64,000 nucleotides of DNA from Solea solea (Eukaryota > Chordata > Actinopteri > Pleuronectiformes > Soleidae), in the NCBI RefSeq assembly GCF_958295425.1, contig NC_081141.1, forward strand, positions 13,441,500 to 13,505,499, in the 5' to 3' direction. Shown here in pieces: positions 1-11,930 of this stretch (its first letter is position 1; each line of letters starts with the position of its first letter). Position numbers and translations under genes: made by a program. The notes under the pieces are model-generated. The model did not search any database, had not been told where the DNA came from, and saw only the letters and a list, made by a program, of their open reading frames with translations.

Positions 1-169
1 TATTATAAAAAGAAACAACTGTGACTTATGACACACAGCAAGTTTCCATTATGAGTGTTCTCTTCAAATTACAAAATAACAAGGGCTGTCTGAAGACGCC
101 TTTCTCAGCACTGAAGGTCACATACATGAAACACAAAAAGAAGAAGAAAAGACAATAAATGCAATGTGC

Positions 170-744
170 TCATTGGGAGTATGCCATTCTGGACAGGTAT
201 GTTTCTATAGTGACATATGGGAGAGAGCCAGTGTTGTAAATGTCAGGAGGGATGGAATTCTGGAGTGGAAATGTGGAGATCAGAGAGGTATGGAGGTGCA
301 AAGTTGTGGATGGCTTTGAAAGTGAGGAGCAGTATTTTGTAACTGATGTGTTGTGACGTGATGGATGGAGGCAGTTCATGGAATTATACGCGCAGCTGAG
401 TTCTGATCCAGGTGGAGTTTAGGGAGAGTTTTTTGAGGGAGATCAGACAGAAGTGAGTTACAGTAAACCATACGGGAAGTGACAAGGCTGTGGACCAGGC
501 TGGCATTGGTGTGAGGAGTGAGAGGGGGGCGGAGACAGTTGATACTTCGGAGGTGGAAGAAAACACACCGGCTAACATTATTAATATGGGCTGTGAAAGA
601 GAGAAAGAGAGTGTGCTGTTGAGCATGACACTTTACCTGAGGGGAGGAGGAGATGGAAGAGTCATCGATGGATATGGAGAAACTATGGAGTTTGGATGAA
701 GTGGATTTAGTGCCAATTAAAAGTACATTTACATCCAAAAGAGG
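170..744 (-). mobile_element. L2-like LINE (family A), 3' piece
   Basis: Minus-strand translation from 738 reads VNVLLIGTKSTSSKLHSFSI, then HLRSINCLRPPLTPHTNA and LVTSRMVYCNSLLSDLPQKT. This is a family A LINE RT C-terminal region. It ends in decayed sequence near 170. Confidence 0.7.
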
Positions 745-1655
745 AATAAGCTACATAGAAGTAGTCTTGGAAAGAACTCCACTAGATAGGAACAGTGGAT
801 TGATAGAGGGTGAGAGTGCCGAGGTGGATCCAAGTGCAGAAGGAGAGGGTAGGTGTAGGGTAAGTGCTAGGACAGAAGATGCTCTTAGAAGAGCTGGGTT
901 TTCAAGAGTTTCTTGAAGATAGACAGGGACGCCCCTGTTCTGGTAGGGCTTGGTAGGTCATTCCACCACCGTGGAACGTCACATGAAAAGAGCCTGGATT
1001 GTCTTGTGCGGGGTGTTGGCACCGCCAGACGACAATAATGAACGAGGTGTTGAGGGGTAACATAAGCCTTTGGGAGAGCATTTGAGTAGGTGGGAGCAGA
1101 CCCATGGAGAACCTTGTAGGCTAGCATCAGTGATTTGAATTTGATGCGGGCGGCTAAAGGTAGCCAGTGGAGCTCAATGAACAGAGGGGTGACACGTGCC
1201 CTTTAAGGCTGATTGTAGACCAGACACGCCGCCGCATTCTAGACCATCTGTAGTGTAGTTTCACAGCACAGGTCTGGAGGCCTGTTAGCAGGGCGTTGTA
1301 GTAGTCAAAGTGGGAGATGACCAGAGCCTGTACTAGGAGCTAGGTAGCCTGCTGAGTTAGGTACGGTCTGATTTTTCTTATATTGAATATTGCAAAGCGA
1401 CATGATCTGTAAATCTGTCAACTGGTCATCCATCATGACACCCAAGTTTCTTGCTATCTTGGAAGGACCCAGAGATACGGAGACGATATTAATGCAGATG
1501 TTATGATGTATTGTTGGCTTGGCTGGGAAGACCAGCAGTTCAGTTTTGGAGAGGTTGAGCTGGAGGTGATGGGCTTTCATCAGTCTGGGATTCTTGCTGA
1601 GAATGTGTGGTTGTCAGGTGGGAATGAACGATACAGCTGGGTATCATCAAGTAAT
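745..1655 (-). mobile_element. L2/CR1-like LINE fragment (family B), nested
   Basis: Minus-strand translation opens with a degenerate YxDDTQLY, the RT catalytic motif with one base missing. It continues [19 protein letters not shown], then ARNLGVMMDDQL, and ends PRWWNDLPSPTRTGASLSIF then KKLLKTQLF near 885. That is the standard order of a LINE RT C-terminus. It has frameshifts and stops. Confidence 0.7.
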
Positions 1656-1800
1656 ATAGAAGTAATTGTGTTTCATTGCTGTTTAATTTTAGGACGTTTG
1701 AGGCGAACCAGGATTTTATTTCAAGGAGACGGTTGGTGATGGAGCAAGGGCGAGTGGGGTTGGGTTTGGTGGACAGGTAGAGCTGGGTGAAAGTTATTTA
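1656..1800 (-). mobile_element. L2-like LINE (family A), 5' piece, split by insertion
   Basis: Minus-strand translation reads [20 protein letters not shown] then ETQLLL, the conserved stretch just upstream of the ...VLLIGTKST block. The expected continuation resumes only at about 738, on the other side of a second LINE fragment. Confidence 0.6.
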
Positions 1801-3106
1801 AAATGTAAATATTTAGAATATTAACAAAAATGAATTATAACAGAAAGTACAGTCTGTCATAAGACAAGTGGCTCAACTAAAGCCTTATTTTCACCGAGCA
1901 TTACAATACAGTCCAATTTGGACATTTGGAATGATAAACCAGGATCTGGCTTATGTTTCCACTGTGGCGAGTGTGGGCCGGATGGTGATAGATGGGTCAG
2001 CTTTGTGGGTCATTTTGTGTTATTTTTTTGTTGGTATGTGGTTGTTTATCCGAAGAAGAATACAGGCTTTGATTGAGCGAAGGCTACACTTTGTGTTTTT
2101 TTTTCCCTAGACTGCTGTGATTATTCTGTTGACAAATCAATAAACTGTCTGTCTGTCTGCTGTCTGGCTGCAGCATAGTTTTGTCCTCAGTGATGAATAC
2201 TTTCATAACAGCCTTGCAACATATTGTAAATGAAACGATCTGAGAGAACTACACCTCCAGTGAGAGAAGGATGGCTGTTCTGATGCATTCATGACCCTTC
2301 GGTGGGAATCACTCTTTCAAGGCTACTGCAAGCACGACCTATGCTGCAAAGAAACCTTAAGAGGAATTAAACGTGTTGAGTGTTCCATAGATTAAGAGAT
2401 TGTTGAGCTGTTGCTCAAGTAAGTGCCCATGTCTGTGCCTATCTGATGAGAGGAGCTCAGGACAGAGGGCTGCAATCCCAATATTTCAATTTTTAACACT
2501 CTTATCTATTGCAACTTTAATCCAAATACTAACCAGTAGTTATCACCTATACTTCTGACGCAGCCTTGAGCAAAATATTTTAGGGAAAGAATTTTGCAGC
2601 AGTTGAGATGGTGTGACTGACTGTGGCCCATCAGTGAGGCCATTTGCTCCTCAAAGATGTCATGCCGTGCTGTCAGTTTGGCCTCATCCCTTTCCTGTTA
2701 GACACAAGCTAGTGAAACAGAAGATGTGACAAAACTCTAGCACCGGACAGACATTCTGATGTGTGAGTGAACTCAAATGAACCGAAGGAAAGTCAACATT
2801 CATGATCAATTAATTTTTCCGTGTTTTTCATGAATTTTTATTTCATAGCCATGCCGTCCATGGCATTTCACCTTTGTGTGAGCCTCTAATGTTTTCAGAG
2901 TGCTGTGAACTTTGGCCTCTCTCTCTCTCTCTTAATGCTCAGTTGTGATTTGAAGCTAGACTAAACTTTTCCACTCACTGTCTGTAACTTGTTGTCCATC
3001 ATGTTTCAGCAGCGCCCCCTCCCCCTTCTCATTCTTCTACCCCAAGGAACTTAATAATGTTCCTGTTGTGCACAATTTAATTTTACCATCCATGGGAGAA
3101 TACGCC

Positions 3107-3146
<40 letters not shown>

Positions 3147-6100
3147 AGGAAGACTAGTGGGAATGATATGTTTACCCCCCAAAACTCTAGACAAGAGATG
3201 TTATTAAATTTGTCCAACAATCTGGACATGATGTCAGTGTTGGCTGTATTGGCTGAAACGTGAAAAGTTAAATATAGCCAGAGCTGTCGACTTCAGACAA
3301 GAACTTAAATCCCACTGTGCGCCTCCAATGATGCAGAACAAGAAATCCTTGACATTTCTTGAAAAAGAAATGGGAGGAACTATTTTTCCTCGTTAGTTTA
3401 ATTTTATATTGCTATTCCGCTTCAAATTTAATGAGTGTCTGTGCTATTTTCTGGTTTGCTTGTACTTGTTTCGTAAAGCAAATGAAGTCCTAAGTGACCT
3501 TGTAAAATCCCAGAAGTATCATATCTTGCTCAGACCACAAAGTTGGAATATGTAATCACTAGGCCACTGCTCTGAGGTAAAACTCAGTGTGAACACAGCT
3601 TTAGAAGAAAATAATGTTCAAATGCTTGTCATTTTAATGACGAGCACTCCGCCAGTGGAAAGACTTGCATTTGGACTTTCAATTTGGTGATGAGGATGTG
3701 TTTTTGCGCTAAAGGATTTAAGTCAGATTTTGAAAATAACTGCAAGTGACACAAATACAGCAATGAGGATTATAATTCCATTGTGTAGTTTGAATATGTT
3801 TTCAATTCAACCAGTTCAGTTAACCCTTAGAACACAGAGCATTTTGACTGCATTTGTCCATTACTATGTATGACATACAGAGGCTATAAGAATGTGCAAT
3901 CTAGAGTATAGTCTTATATCCTTTTTTTCAGCACAACCTGAAACGAAATCTTTAAATCGGATTGAATTTGTGAAATTTTGAAATATATATGTATATTATA
4001 TACTGTGACTTCTGCACAATTATCGCTACTTAAAAAAATAAAATAAAATAAAATAAAATAAAAAATATGCAAATAAAATCTAACTTTGACTAAGCATCAC
4101 AAAAAGAAGACGGAAAAATGCATTTTGTGAAGCTCGAACATGTTAACATAACCCCCCCCCCCCCCCAGGATGTCCATATAAGGAGTTGTGTATTTTCCCG
4201 CGACAATTTACCAAGGGTGCATGCAGCACGTATCTGTGTGAGCACCAAGGGTTAAAATACTAAACAATTCTACTTAATATCTATACATATACTGTAATTC
4301 AATGTGATATGTTCTGTTTAAAAGCCCCACATTCACCTGATCACACTCAGCCAAAAGAAAAACAAACATTAATTTCACACATTTGGAATCTCAGAATTAT
4401 ACTCCACATTATCATATATCGCTGCTTTTAGTAGACACAACAAAAAAAAGGTAGTATCAGGCCATTCTGTTCATTGTCCTCATGCCTTGCGACGTGTCTT
4501 TCCCTCACATTTCTCCCCACGCTCTCTCTCCCTCCCTCCCTCTCTCCGTCTGCACTGTGTTGAGATGAAGCTGCCTTCTCATTCAGTCACACGATTCATT
4601 TAATGACTGCTGTTGTTTGCTCGTGTTTGTGTCAGTCACTGTGTGTGCCTCGCTGGCTCGACTGTAGGTGAGCTGCTCGCAGATAAGGAAACTGAATTCA
4701 TTGGCACATCCGCACGCCTCATGCCTTCACTGCTGTGGAAGAGGAACAAGCAGGCAGGCAGATATTCATGGGATGTCAGGATATAGACCACAAAACATTC
4801 ATTAAATTGAACAATTAAGATATGAAGGCTGCTGGGTGAAAAGGAAGAAGATTTTTTTTTTTTTCTGTAAACCATCAAGATTTCCTGTTTTTATTATTAT
4901 TGATGTTTTCTTTTCTTTTTTTTTAGGTTGAACATCCTGTTCATCCCTGACCCAGTGCAGAGACTCAGACCCTCACACCCTCCAACAGCTGGTCTTTCTC
5001 GCAACCACAGAGCCACTCTAAGAAGTTGCTGTTACAATTGTCAGTGAATGACATGCAGCAAATACGAAACCGTGTGCCAAAAGTACATTTCCATGCAATA
5101 AAACCTTTTACTCAAGTGGTTACAGAGAGAGAGAGACAGATTTTATTGTTTGGCTTTCATGTAGTTGTGTGGGAGGAAGTTGCTTGAAAGAACAGGTGTT
5201 TTCGTCTTTCATAGGGGTGATAACAACCCGACAAGCCATATAAAATAAATCCCGTAATCCTTCAGTGTAGAAAATAGTGTCACAGTATTATAGTACTCTA
5301 TTGTAATGTATTCTGTTCTTGTAAAACTCTCTTTCTACTCTCATGAACTCTCACATTTAGTTGTGAAACGTGCTAACAACCTACACTGTTAAATATGTAT
5401 TTTATACAGTGATAATTATAGAGGCTTTTGCAGTAAAGATGCATAAGTAGCAGGTCACTGCTGCACTGCTTTCCGTGACAAATGCCGTAGATACCAGCTG
5501 CAGCTGCAAAATGCCGTTCTTTTGTCCCCTTTTTTTTCTATGAATGCTGCATCTTTAGTGCCAGGACAATAATATAGGGAGCTCAAGGTTTACAGGGGAC
5601 CAATATAAATGTGGAGAATGTGATTTTTATATTCCAGTTACACTGTACAATCTGGTTTAACGTCGTTGTGAAAAGTTTGAGCCAGAAACATGGTCTATTT
5701 TAGTCTATTTTAATATCAGTCATCAGTGTTATTTGTTTTTTTTACAGTGTAATAAGTGAATGATCTGAGTACTTCCCAGTGCGTACAAAGAGAGGTCACA
5801 GAAGGCATCTGGGAAGATATTGAAAGACACTGAGTATCTTCCGAGGGCTCTTTTAATTGTCTGCCATTTTTGTTCAGCAGCCCATGCGACCGAATGATTA
5901 TGCCAGATATTTACAAAAAGCCGATAACAAAAAAAAACCCAAATTACATTTTGGTAAATGCCCATTGTTTCACAAGCCCTCAATTATAGGCTCTGCATGC
6001 CTCAAGTTACGGGAACTGATATTTAGTCAAACGTAATGAATACGTAGAACATACACGGGATTCCTGCTTGTATAATTTTGTTGAGTAGTGAAAATAATCC

Positions 6101-6837
6101 TCAAGAGAGGACAGGGCCATTTGGAAGTCCAGACCAGGGGGTGGGTGGGTGGGGGACGGTGTTGGGGGCGGGGGCAGCTAACCTAATTACAAGACATAGG
6201 TATGCGCTTTGAAAGTTGGCTTCTCTAAAACGACAACTATCACCACATTGGAACAAAGCTGACCCCCACTTGCATTATAAAAGGGAGCAGGCTGGGCTAT
6301 TTCAGTGAAGGCATCTGGATTGTTTTCTTTTCTCTCTCGCGCGCTTTGTCCCGAGACACAAAAACACCCCAATACAATGACTCGTGACGTCTAACAGCAA
6401 AGTTATTCCACAGCCACAATGTGCATCTAGGTGGCGAGCCAAGCAGATGCCCCCTTTGGGTCAGCACTCGTTTTTTTTGTCCCCCAGTGACACGACAGCA
6501 GCGGGAAGGTAGGGCAGTGAAATTCCTCGGTGCAAAAGGAGGTGACATTCCAGCAGAGGGAGGGGTCTCATGGGATTTGACATAATTTAAAACACGGTTG
6601 TCATATTCTGAATGGGAGCTACCTCCCCCAGAGTGGAAACCATTTATTTCTGTGTTCCTCTGTTTCTCTTATGTGAGCAGCACATGCACTGCTAAATAGA
6701 TTTGTTTGGGAACTGGAGATAAACAATCGAATTGAGTGCATAGAGGTTACTTTGGTGTCTCGCAATATACATATGAAAGGTGGGGGAAGTGATTTTTGAC
6801 CAAATCTGCAAGGATCAAGAGTTGCAGGCGTATTATA
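1801..6837. other. intergenic, no gene seen
   Basis: About 5 kb with no convincing exon on either strand. It contains the AT microsatellite at 3,110-3,143, an AAAAT-rich tract at about 4,030-4,062 and a long C run at about 4,151-4,167. A CTGT repeat lies at about 2,146-2,160. About 1,900-2,010 (GGATCTGGCTTATGTTTCCA) looks like a dispersed repeat, but I cannot name it. Confidence 0.65.
3110..3143. repeat. (AT)n microsatellite
   Basis: An uninterrupted TA/AT run of about 34 bases. Confidence 0.97.
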
Positions 6838-6935
6838 AGTAGTGCTGTCAAGAGATTAAAAAAAATGGAGCGATTAATTCATTATGATCTGTAATTAATT
6901 CATCCAATTAATCTCTTTTTTTTAATCGCACCTAC
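6838..6935. mobile_element. short hAT-like terminal remnant
   Basis: AGTGCTGTCAAGAGATTAAA followed within 80 bases by AATTAATCTCTTTTTTTTAA and TCGCAC. The GTGCTGTCAA..GATTAAA start and the TTAATCG block resemble the ends of widespread hAT-type elements. No autonomous protein is present. Confidence 0.4.
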
Positions 6936-8289
6936 AAATTACTTCAAAAAGCCCTCAACTTGAGGTATTTTCCTTTAAACTCATTATTACATTATTGTGG
7001 CAGATCAAAAGATTGATATATAACAACAAAACAGTGGCTTTATAAAGTCAATTATTGTTTTAACAAACGCGAACAGATGCAGCCATTTGCATTCCGCTGT
7101 GTACTTTCGTCAAACTCCCAATAATTAGAAAAAACTAATTAAAAATAAAACATCAGGTCCAACGCGCACAGATTCGGGCTGAGGTTTAGTGACAGGAAGT
7201 ACAGAGAAGACGATTGCATTCGTTTAACCTTTAAAATGAGTGGGAGCACACAGTATCAAAAAGCAATCCTTCAAAGATGAGTGAAAATGACTCATGGCTT
7301 TGAAAGAACAAATGAAATCGTTTTTTTCCCACTGAATCCACCTGTGCAAAGGATTGTGTCATGTACACCAGCGGCATCGTTGTTTTGCCGCGTGTAATTA
7401 ACTGGTGAAGCGACCGCATTATGTGACTGAATAGTCTGTTTATTTCCTGTAATCAGATGAAAGCCACCTGTCACAGAGGGAGCACATTAGAGTCCTATCA
7501 ATATGTGGAGTTAATGATGCATGTATTTACACACGGCCTCTCCTGGGTGGCTCTTGGCAATGGGAGACGGTGTTTGCTCAATCAACAAGCAATTCAGGTG
7601 GTGCCTTTATTGTGGAGGGTGAAGATGTGATGTTGTCTGGCGCAGCAAAAAAACATGGACGGGCACTATATGAAGTCCAAAGGAAGCAAAGTTATTTCCC
7701 TTCAAAAGCAAAAAATAATCTGGTCATTTCAAGAGCACCGAAGCTCCGTCAAGAATGAACATTCAGCGTCATTAAATGTGTTATTTATGTTAAAAAAGGA
7801 CAAAAATAGTTTCTCAAGGCACGTTCATTCATACACGTGTATGAATGAACACGTATGACATCACCCATGTCCTCGATGAGACACACAGATCTAATGCAGA
7901 TGTCTGTGTGGAGTTTGAATAAAACATGACTTCAATGAGTTATTTTCCCCAAAAGAGAAAATTGAAGCATGTTATAGTACCACTGTGTTAAACAGGCAGT
8001 TTTAAATAACCATTGTTTGTTTAGCTTTTTTTTCTGAACCTTTCATACGTGAGGGCCTTGCTTTATGAATGCTGCCATCTTGGTACACGAAGAATACACT
8101 GAACGTACAAAGTGAAGGAAACACTGTTTACGTCCTTTCAGATACGCGAAGGCCACCGTAAATTCCCCGACATGCTTTCAAAAGGAAGCTGTGAGCAGAG
8201 ATCACACGGTGAAAATACAGCTTTCAATTTACCAGCCAACTTCCCAGCTGTCATTCATTCATTCATGGTCATGGGCTTTGGGTTGGGAT
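6936..8289. other. intergenic, no gene seen
   Basis: No exon recognised. The perfect 28-base palindrome at 7,823-7,850 is listed separately. Short open frames here have no recognisable content. Confidence 0.65.
7823..7850. repeat. 28-bp perfect palindrome centred on CACGTG
   Basis: GTTCATTCATACAC is followed immediately by its exact reverse complement GTGTATGAATGAAC. The centre is an ACACGTGT E-box. Confidence 0.95.
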
Positions 8290-8591
8290 TCAAAGACCAT
8301 TATCAGTCATGCCGGCCTCAATGAGATTCCTTCCTAAGCCTTGGAGATACGGCGAGGAGTTTGGAGCTGTGAGTCGTGCTGCTTCTTCTCTGCATTAAAA
8401 GTGGTGGGTTCAGGTGGTTCAGCTGTCTGATTAGGATGGATCCTGTGCACCTTTTATTGGAAGTTTTCCAGACATATCTAACTGGAAGAAGGCCCCGAGG
8501 TAAACCCACGAATCACTGGAGGTGTGGGTTTTATATTCAAGCTGGTCTGGGATTTATTCTTGATCCGCCGTTTAGAGCTAAGACGCAGAGC
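8290..8591 (+). mobile_element. Rex3-like LINE 3'-end fragment
   Basis: In the frame from 8,376 the plus strand reads GGFRWFSCLIRMDPVHLLLE, then VFQTYLTGRRPRGKPTNHWR. This matches the LRWFGHL.RMP..RLPLEVF..TGRRPRG.P tail of Rex3-type fish LINEs. The upstream GGAGCTGTGAGTCGTGCTGC block is the degenerate nucleotide sequence that precedes it. Short, with changed key residues, dead. Confidence 0.7.
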
Positions 8592-8621
8592 TTGCTAAGC
8601 ATGGAAAACCATGCTTAGCAA
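8592..8621. repeat. perfect 13-bp inverted repeat, 4-base loop
   Basis: TTGCTAAGCATGG, AAAA, CCATGCTTAGCAA: a snap-back hairpin directly after the Rex3-like fragment. Confidence 0.9.
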
Positions 8622-9962
8622 ACTGCTTCCCACAACCTGACCTTGAATAAGAGGAACAACATGCAGGGATGGAAGGACATTTATTAAGCAAAAACCACAG
8701 ACACACGCTGTAATAAAATATATAACCAAGACCTACTATATATACATGGATATACCAAAAATATAAGGTACATCCAGCCCTGTCAGTCAAAGTCATAATA
8801 ATCCCAGCCCTGTATCGAGTGATTGTCAGTTCGTCTCTGGGAAGATGAGCGGTGATGATTGGACACCAGAGAAAACAGAAAACGTATGACTTCAATTACA
8901 AATTGTTCAGTCACTGGATTTCAAACTTCAGGTGAAACGCCAATTATTGAATGAAGTAAACTCCAGCTCAGCGCACTGCAATGTTTTTAAATATCAATTT
9001 TCTTTAGAATTCACCTTTTGTGCCAGAGCCACATGATGTGTCACCGACTCATGTACAGTACTACTTTAATGTTTAGTAATTACAACAACAACCTTTTCCA
9101 TTAAAAAAATCAATCAATCAATATTTATTCTGCTTTCCTGCGTCTTTATCTTTTCTTACAAGTAGCAATTTGCAAAAACTATTTCTAACTAAGCCACAGC
9201 AGGTGATGCTGTCCCCAAATTAATTTGCTTAGCTTTTTTTTTTTTTTTTTTTTTTACCAGTTAAATGGAGGAATGAATGGACTTCTCCATTCCTTGATTC
9301 CAACAATCTCTCTGCTGTTTCTACGGAAACGGAACCAGCAGAGCCTCCGACAGTCTGTGAATGTCAACAACCCTCAGCAGCAGAGGAATGGATGTACCCC
9401 CCCCCCACCCCACACTCTGACTGACTGTACACATCCTCTTACACAATGAACTGTCTCTGTATTCAACTTGTCTCCACAGTGAAAGCTAGTGTGTTGGGAT
9501 AAATGTTCCAGGGGCGGATGGTGGATGAAGCGTTTTCTGAGAGGAACCTAATATAAGCCAGAGTGTCTCCGCAGGTAGACTTCAGGAACTGGTGCGAGGC
9601 CAGAGGCAACAGCCAAGATGGTCAAACTATGTACCTCATTTATAGACCTCCCATGTCTGTGTGTCATAGGGTCACTTCATTTGTGAGATGCCCCGCGTCC
9701 TACAGAATCCCCATTCTCTCATCAATTGTGTTTCCATTACAGTTTTTTTTTTTTTGCAAAATAAAAGTGCCATTTCTAAAATTTCCCACGAGACTCGCTG
9801 GGAAACGTTGGAACAGTGAACTCGGCTGCCGCCCCTGCTGTTGCTGTGACTGTTCTCAACAGAAGACGAAGGCAGGGGTGAGTTCTGTCCACACGTACCA
9901 CACCATCTTGTCTGAAGAGAACAGTGACCCCCCCCCCTATTCTCTTCCATGACCGTAGGGGG
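8622..9962. other. intergenic, no gene seen
   Basis: A long T run lies at 9,233-9,255 and a C run at about 9,396-9,406. The 129-codon frame at 9,563-9,952 has no family resemblance and crosses a T run and a C run, so I do not call it a gene. Confidence 0.6.
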
Positions 9963-10400
9963 GTTGAACTAAGACAATCATTTGGTTTTCCTAATACCAT
10001 GTAAACACATTAGTCTGACTAAAATCAAGCTAGTCTTAGTCAGATTAACAAACCTGGATAATGCAATTCATAGTCCGATTACTCCTGCAAACATACTCTT
10101 AGTCGGATTAACAAACCTGGATAATGCAATTCATAGTCCGATTACTCCTGCAAACATGCTCTTAGTCGGATTAACAAACCTGGATAATGCAATTCATAGT
10201 CCGATTACTCCTGCAAACATACTCTTAGTCGGATTAACAAACCTGGATAATGCAATTCATAGTCTGATTACTCCTGCAAACATGCTCTTAGTCGGATTAA
10301 CAAACCTGGATAATGCAATTCATAGTCTGATTACTCCTGCAAACATACTCTTAGTTGGATGGAGTCAGAGCATAAGAATGTTTTAGCGATATTTCAGAGG
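9963..10400. mobile_element. possible non-autonomous DNA transposon carrying the 63-bp array
   Basis: The left edge (TTTGGTTTTCCTAATACCAT then GTAAACAC) recurs in related form at about 11,538-11,565. CATGTAAAC also forms terminal repeats at 12,778 and 13,239. Within this stretch lies the 63-bp tandem array. The right boundary is not clear and I cannot assign a superfamily. Confidence 0.35.
10041..10375. repeat. 63-bp minisatellite, about 5 copies
   Basis: The unit contains CAAACCTGGATAATGCAATT, then CATAGTCCGATTACTCCTGC. Because 63 is 21 codons, a plus-strand frame runs through all copies (AGLTNLDNAIHSPITPAN-like repeats), but this is a repeat artefact. Copies differ by only a few substitutions (for example CATACTC/CATGCTC). 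Confidence 0.95.
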
Positions 10401-11515
10401 TTTTTCCAATGTTGGTGTTTGCATTACCAGTCTTTTATTGCGATATTTAGGTTTTGCATATTTCTCGGTGCAATGTAAATCCAACTATAGTTAAGGTTAC
10501 TCAGATTGGCTAAGGGTAAGAAATAAAAAAAGCATTAAAGTCCACGTGTGTAACATACATTATCTCAAGGCACTTATCATAGTAAGCTTGAGAAAACCCT
10601 ATGTGGGACAAAGTACTCATTCATTTGAGTTGGTTTGCTTATTAGAAGACTGTGGCTGCAATCAAGACACCTGTGTGTCGAGAGAATAAAAAAAAGTAGA
10701 CGTGTTTTATCTTCTAAAGCGCTAAAGTTTTAAGTTTACCTTTTAAAGATGAAATTGACATTTAATGAAAGTCCCAGAGCCCCCTGCCCATTTAAAATGC
10801 CATTTTCATTAGATTTTTATTCTCTGACACATCAGAGTTGCACCTCTGACCATCACACCAGTGGCGTTCTCTCCAAACACAGTCATTATCCTCACTTCCT
10901 CCGTCGCGTCGCACAAGCCGTCTGCGATTAAAGAGAACAGGGCCGCGCACTCACCCCCTGCCTCCCTCTGCTTTCACGAGGCTCACTTCAGTAGACGTGG
11001 CTTAGTGGAAACAGACCTCAACCGTGTCCAAATGGTGAAAGAGGTGAATTTGTGGGACCCCATATGGCGTTAAACCTGCGTCATTTTGCCTTGTCTGACC
11101 ATTTTACATGTCACCTTGTAAAGTGAGGATGAAAAAGCACTCCCACCTGGGGCCTTGGCTCCTTCATAAGCTGCTGTGTTGCACAAAGCAGTTCAACTCT
11201 TTGTAAGCTTGTGCGCAGGATAGAGTTGAGTCAGTGTATCCTTTCACATGTTCCTCTGACTGCACACGTGGACATACGAGGCAGCGCCAAACACCAAAGA
11301 ACGAGCCATCGTCTATTTATGAGAACAATATCCCAATGAGATGTTCTGTCCTTAGTTTTTTTTTGTGTTCTTCTTTCCCTACTTTTAAAAGCAACCATAG
11401 GTACATTAAAAAAACGCTATACAAGTCTTCAGTTTAAATCCTTATTATTATCATTATAATAACAAAGTGATGAAGGACGGTTCACACTCGTTTACACGAA
11501 GGTTAAAAGTCAGAT
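10401..11515. other. intergenic, no gene seen
   Basis: No exon or repeat recognised. Confidence 0.65.
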
Positions 11516-11860
11516 TTTAGTGGAACGAAGGCAATAATTTGGTTTTCCTAATGTCACGTATGTCAAACATACGCTTAGTCGGACTGGAGTCGGACTTGGC
11601 GCTGTGCGCACGTACCAATACTTCCTGTCCGGTCTTTGAAACGGACGTAGAAGGAGACACGACGTATAAACTGCGGATAAGACAGGAGCCACATGAGCCA
11701 TGCTCATCTAATTTGGAAACACTCAGAACCATAGCACCATCCATCTCACCGCCCAGGAAACAGGAAACTGATTCAATACACACTAGCTTACAGGGAGATA
11801 CAGCGCCACCTACGGAGGCGGAGTCAGATGTACGCAGCCAATACATCAATTTTCTCCTTT
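11516..11860. repeat. dispersed repeat related to the 10-kb element
   Basis: TTTGGTTTTCCTAATGTCAC and CTTAGTCGGACTGGAGTC repeat the edge and internal motifs of the element at 9,963-10,400. Both strands stay open for 115-153 codons here, without recognisable protein content. Confidence 0.4.
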
Positions 11861-11899
11861 GCATGATTACTTGGGCTCGGGAAGTTGTCCAATTGCCTG

Positions 11900-11930
<31 letters not shown>

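Noticed and set aside
1868..2110. 80-codon plus-strand frame with hydrophobic segment
   Set aside because: No start context or family resemblance. It overlaps sequence that looks like a dispersed repeat.
9563..9952. 129-codon plus-strand frame
   Set aside because: No recognisable family, crosses a T run and a C run, and overlaps an equally long antisense frame.
9982..10386. Plus-strand frame of 134 codons with a 21-residue repeat
   Set aside because: A direct consequence of a 63-base tandem repeat. There is no sequence outside the repeat that looks like protein.
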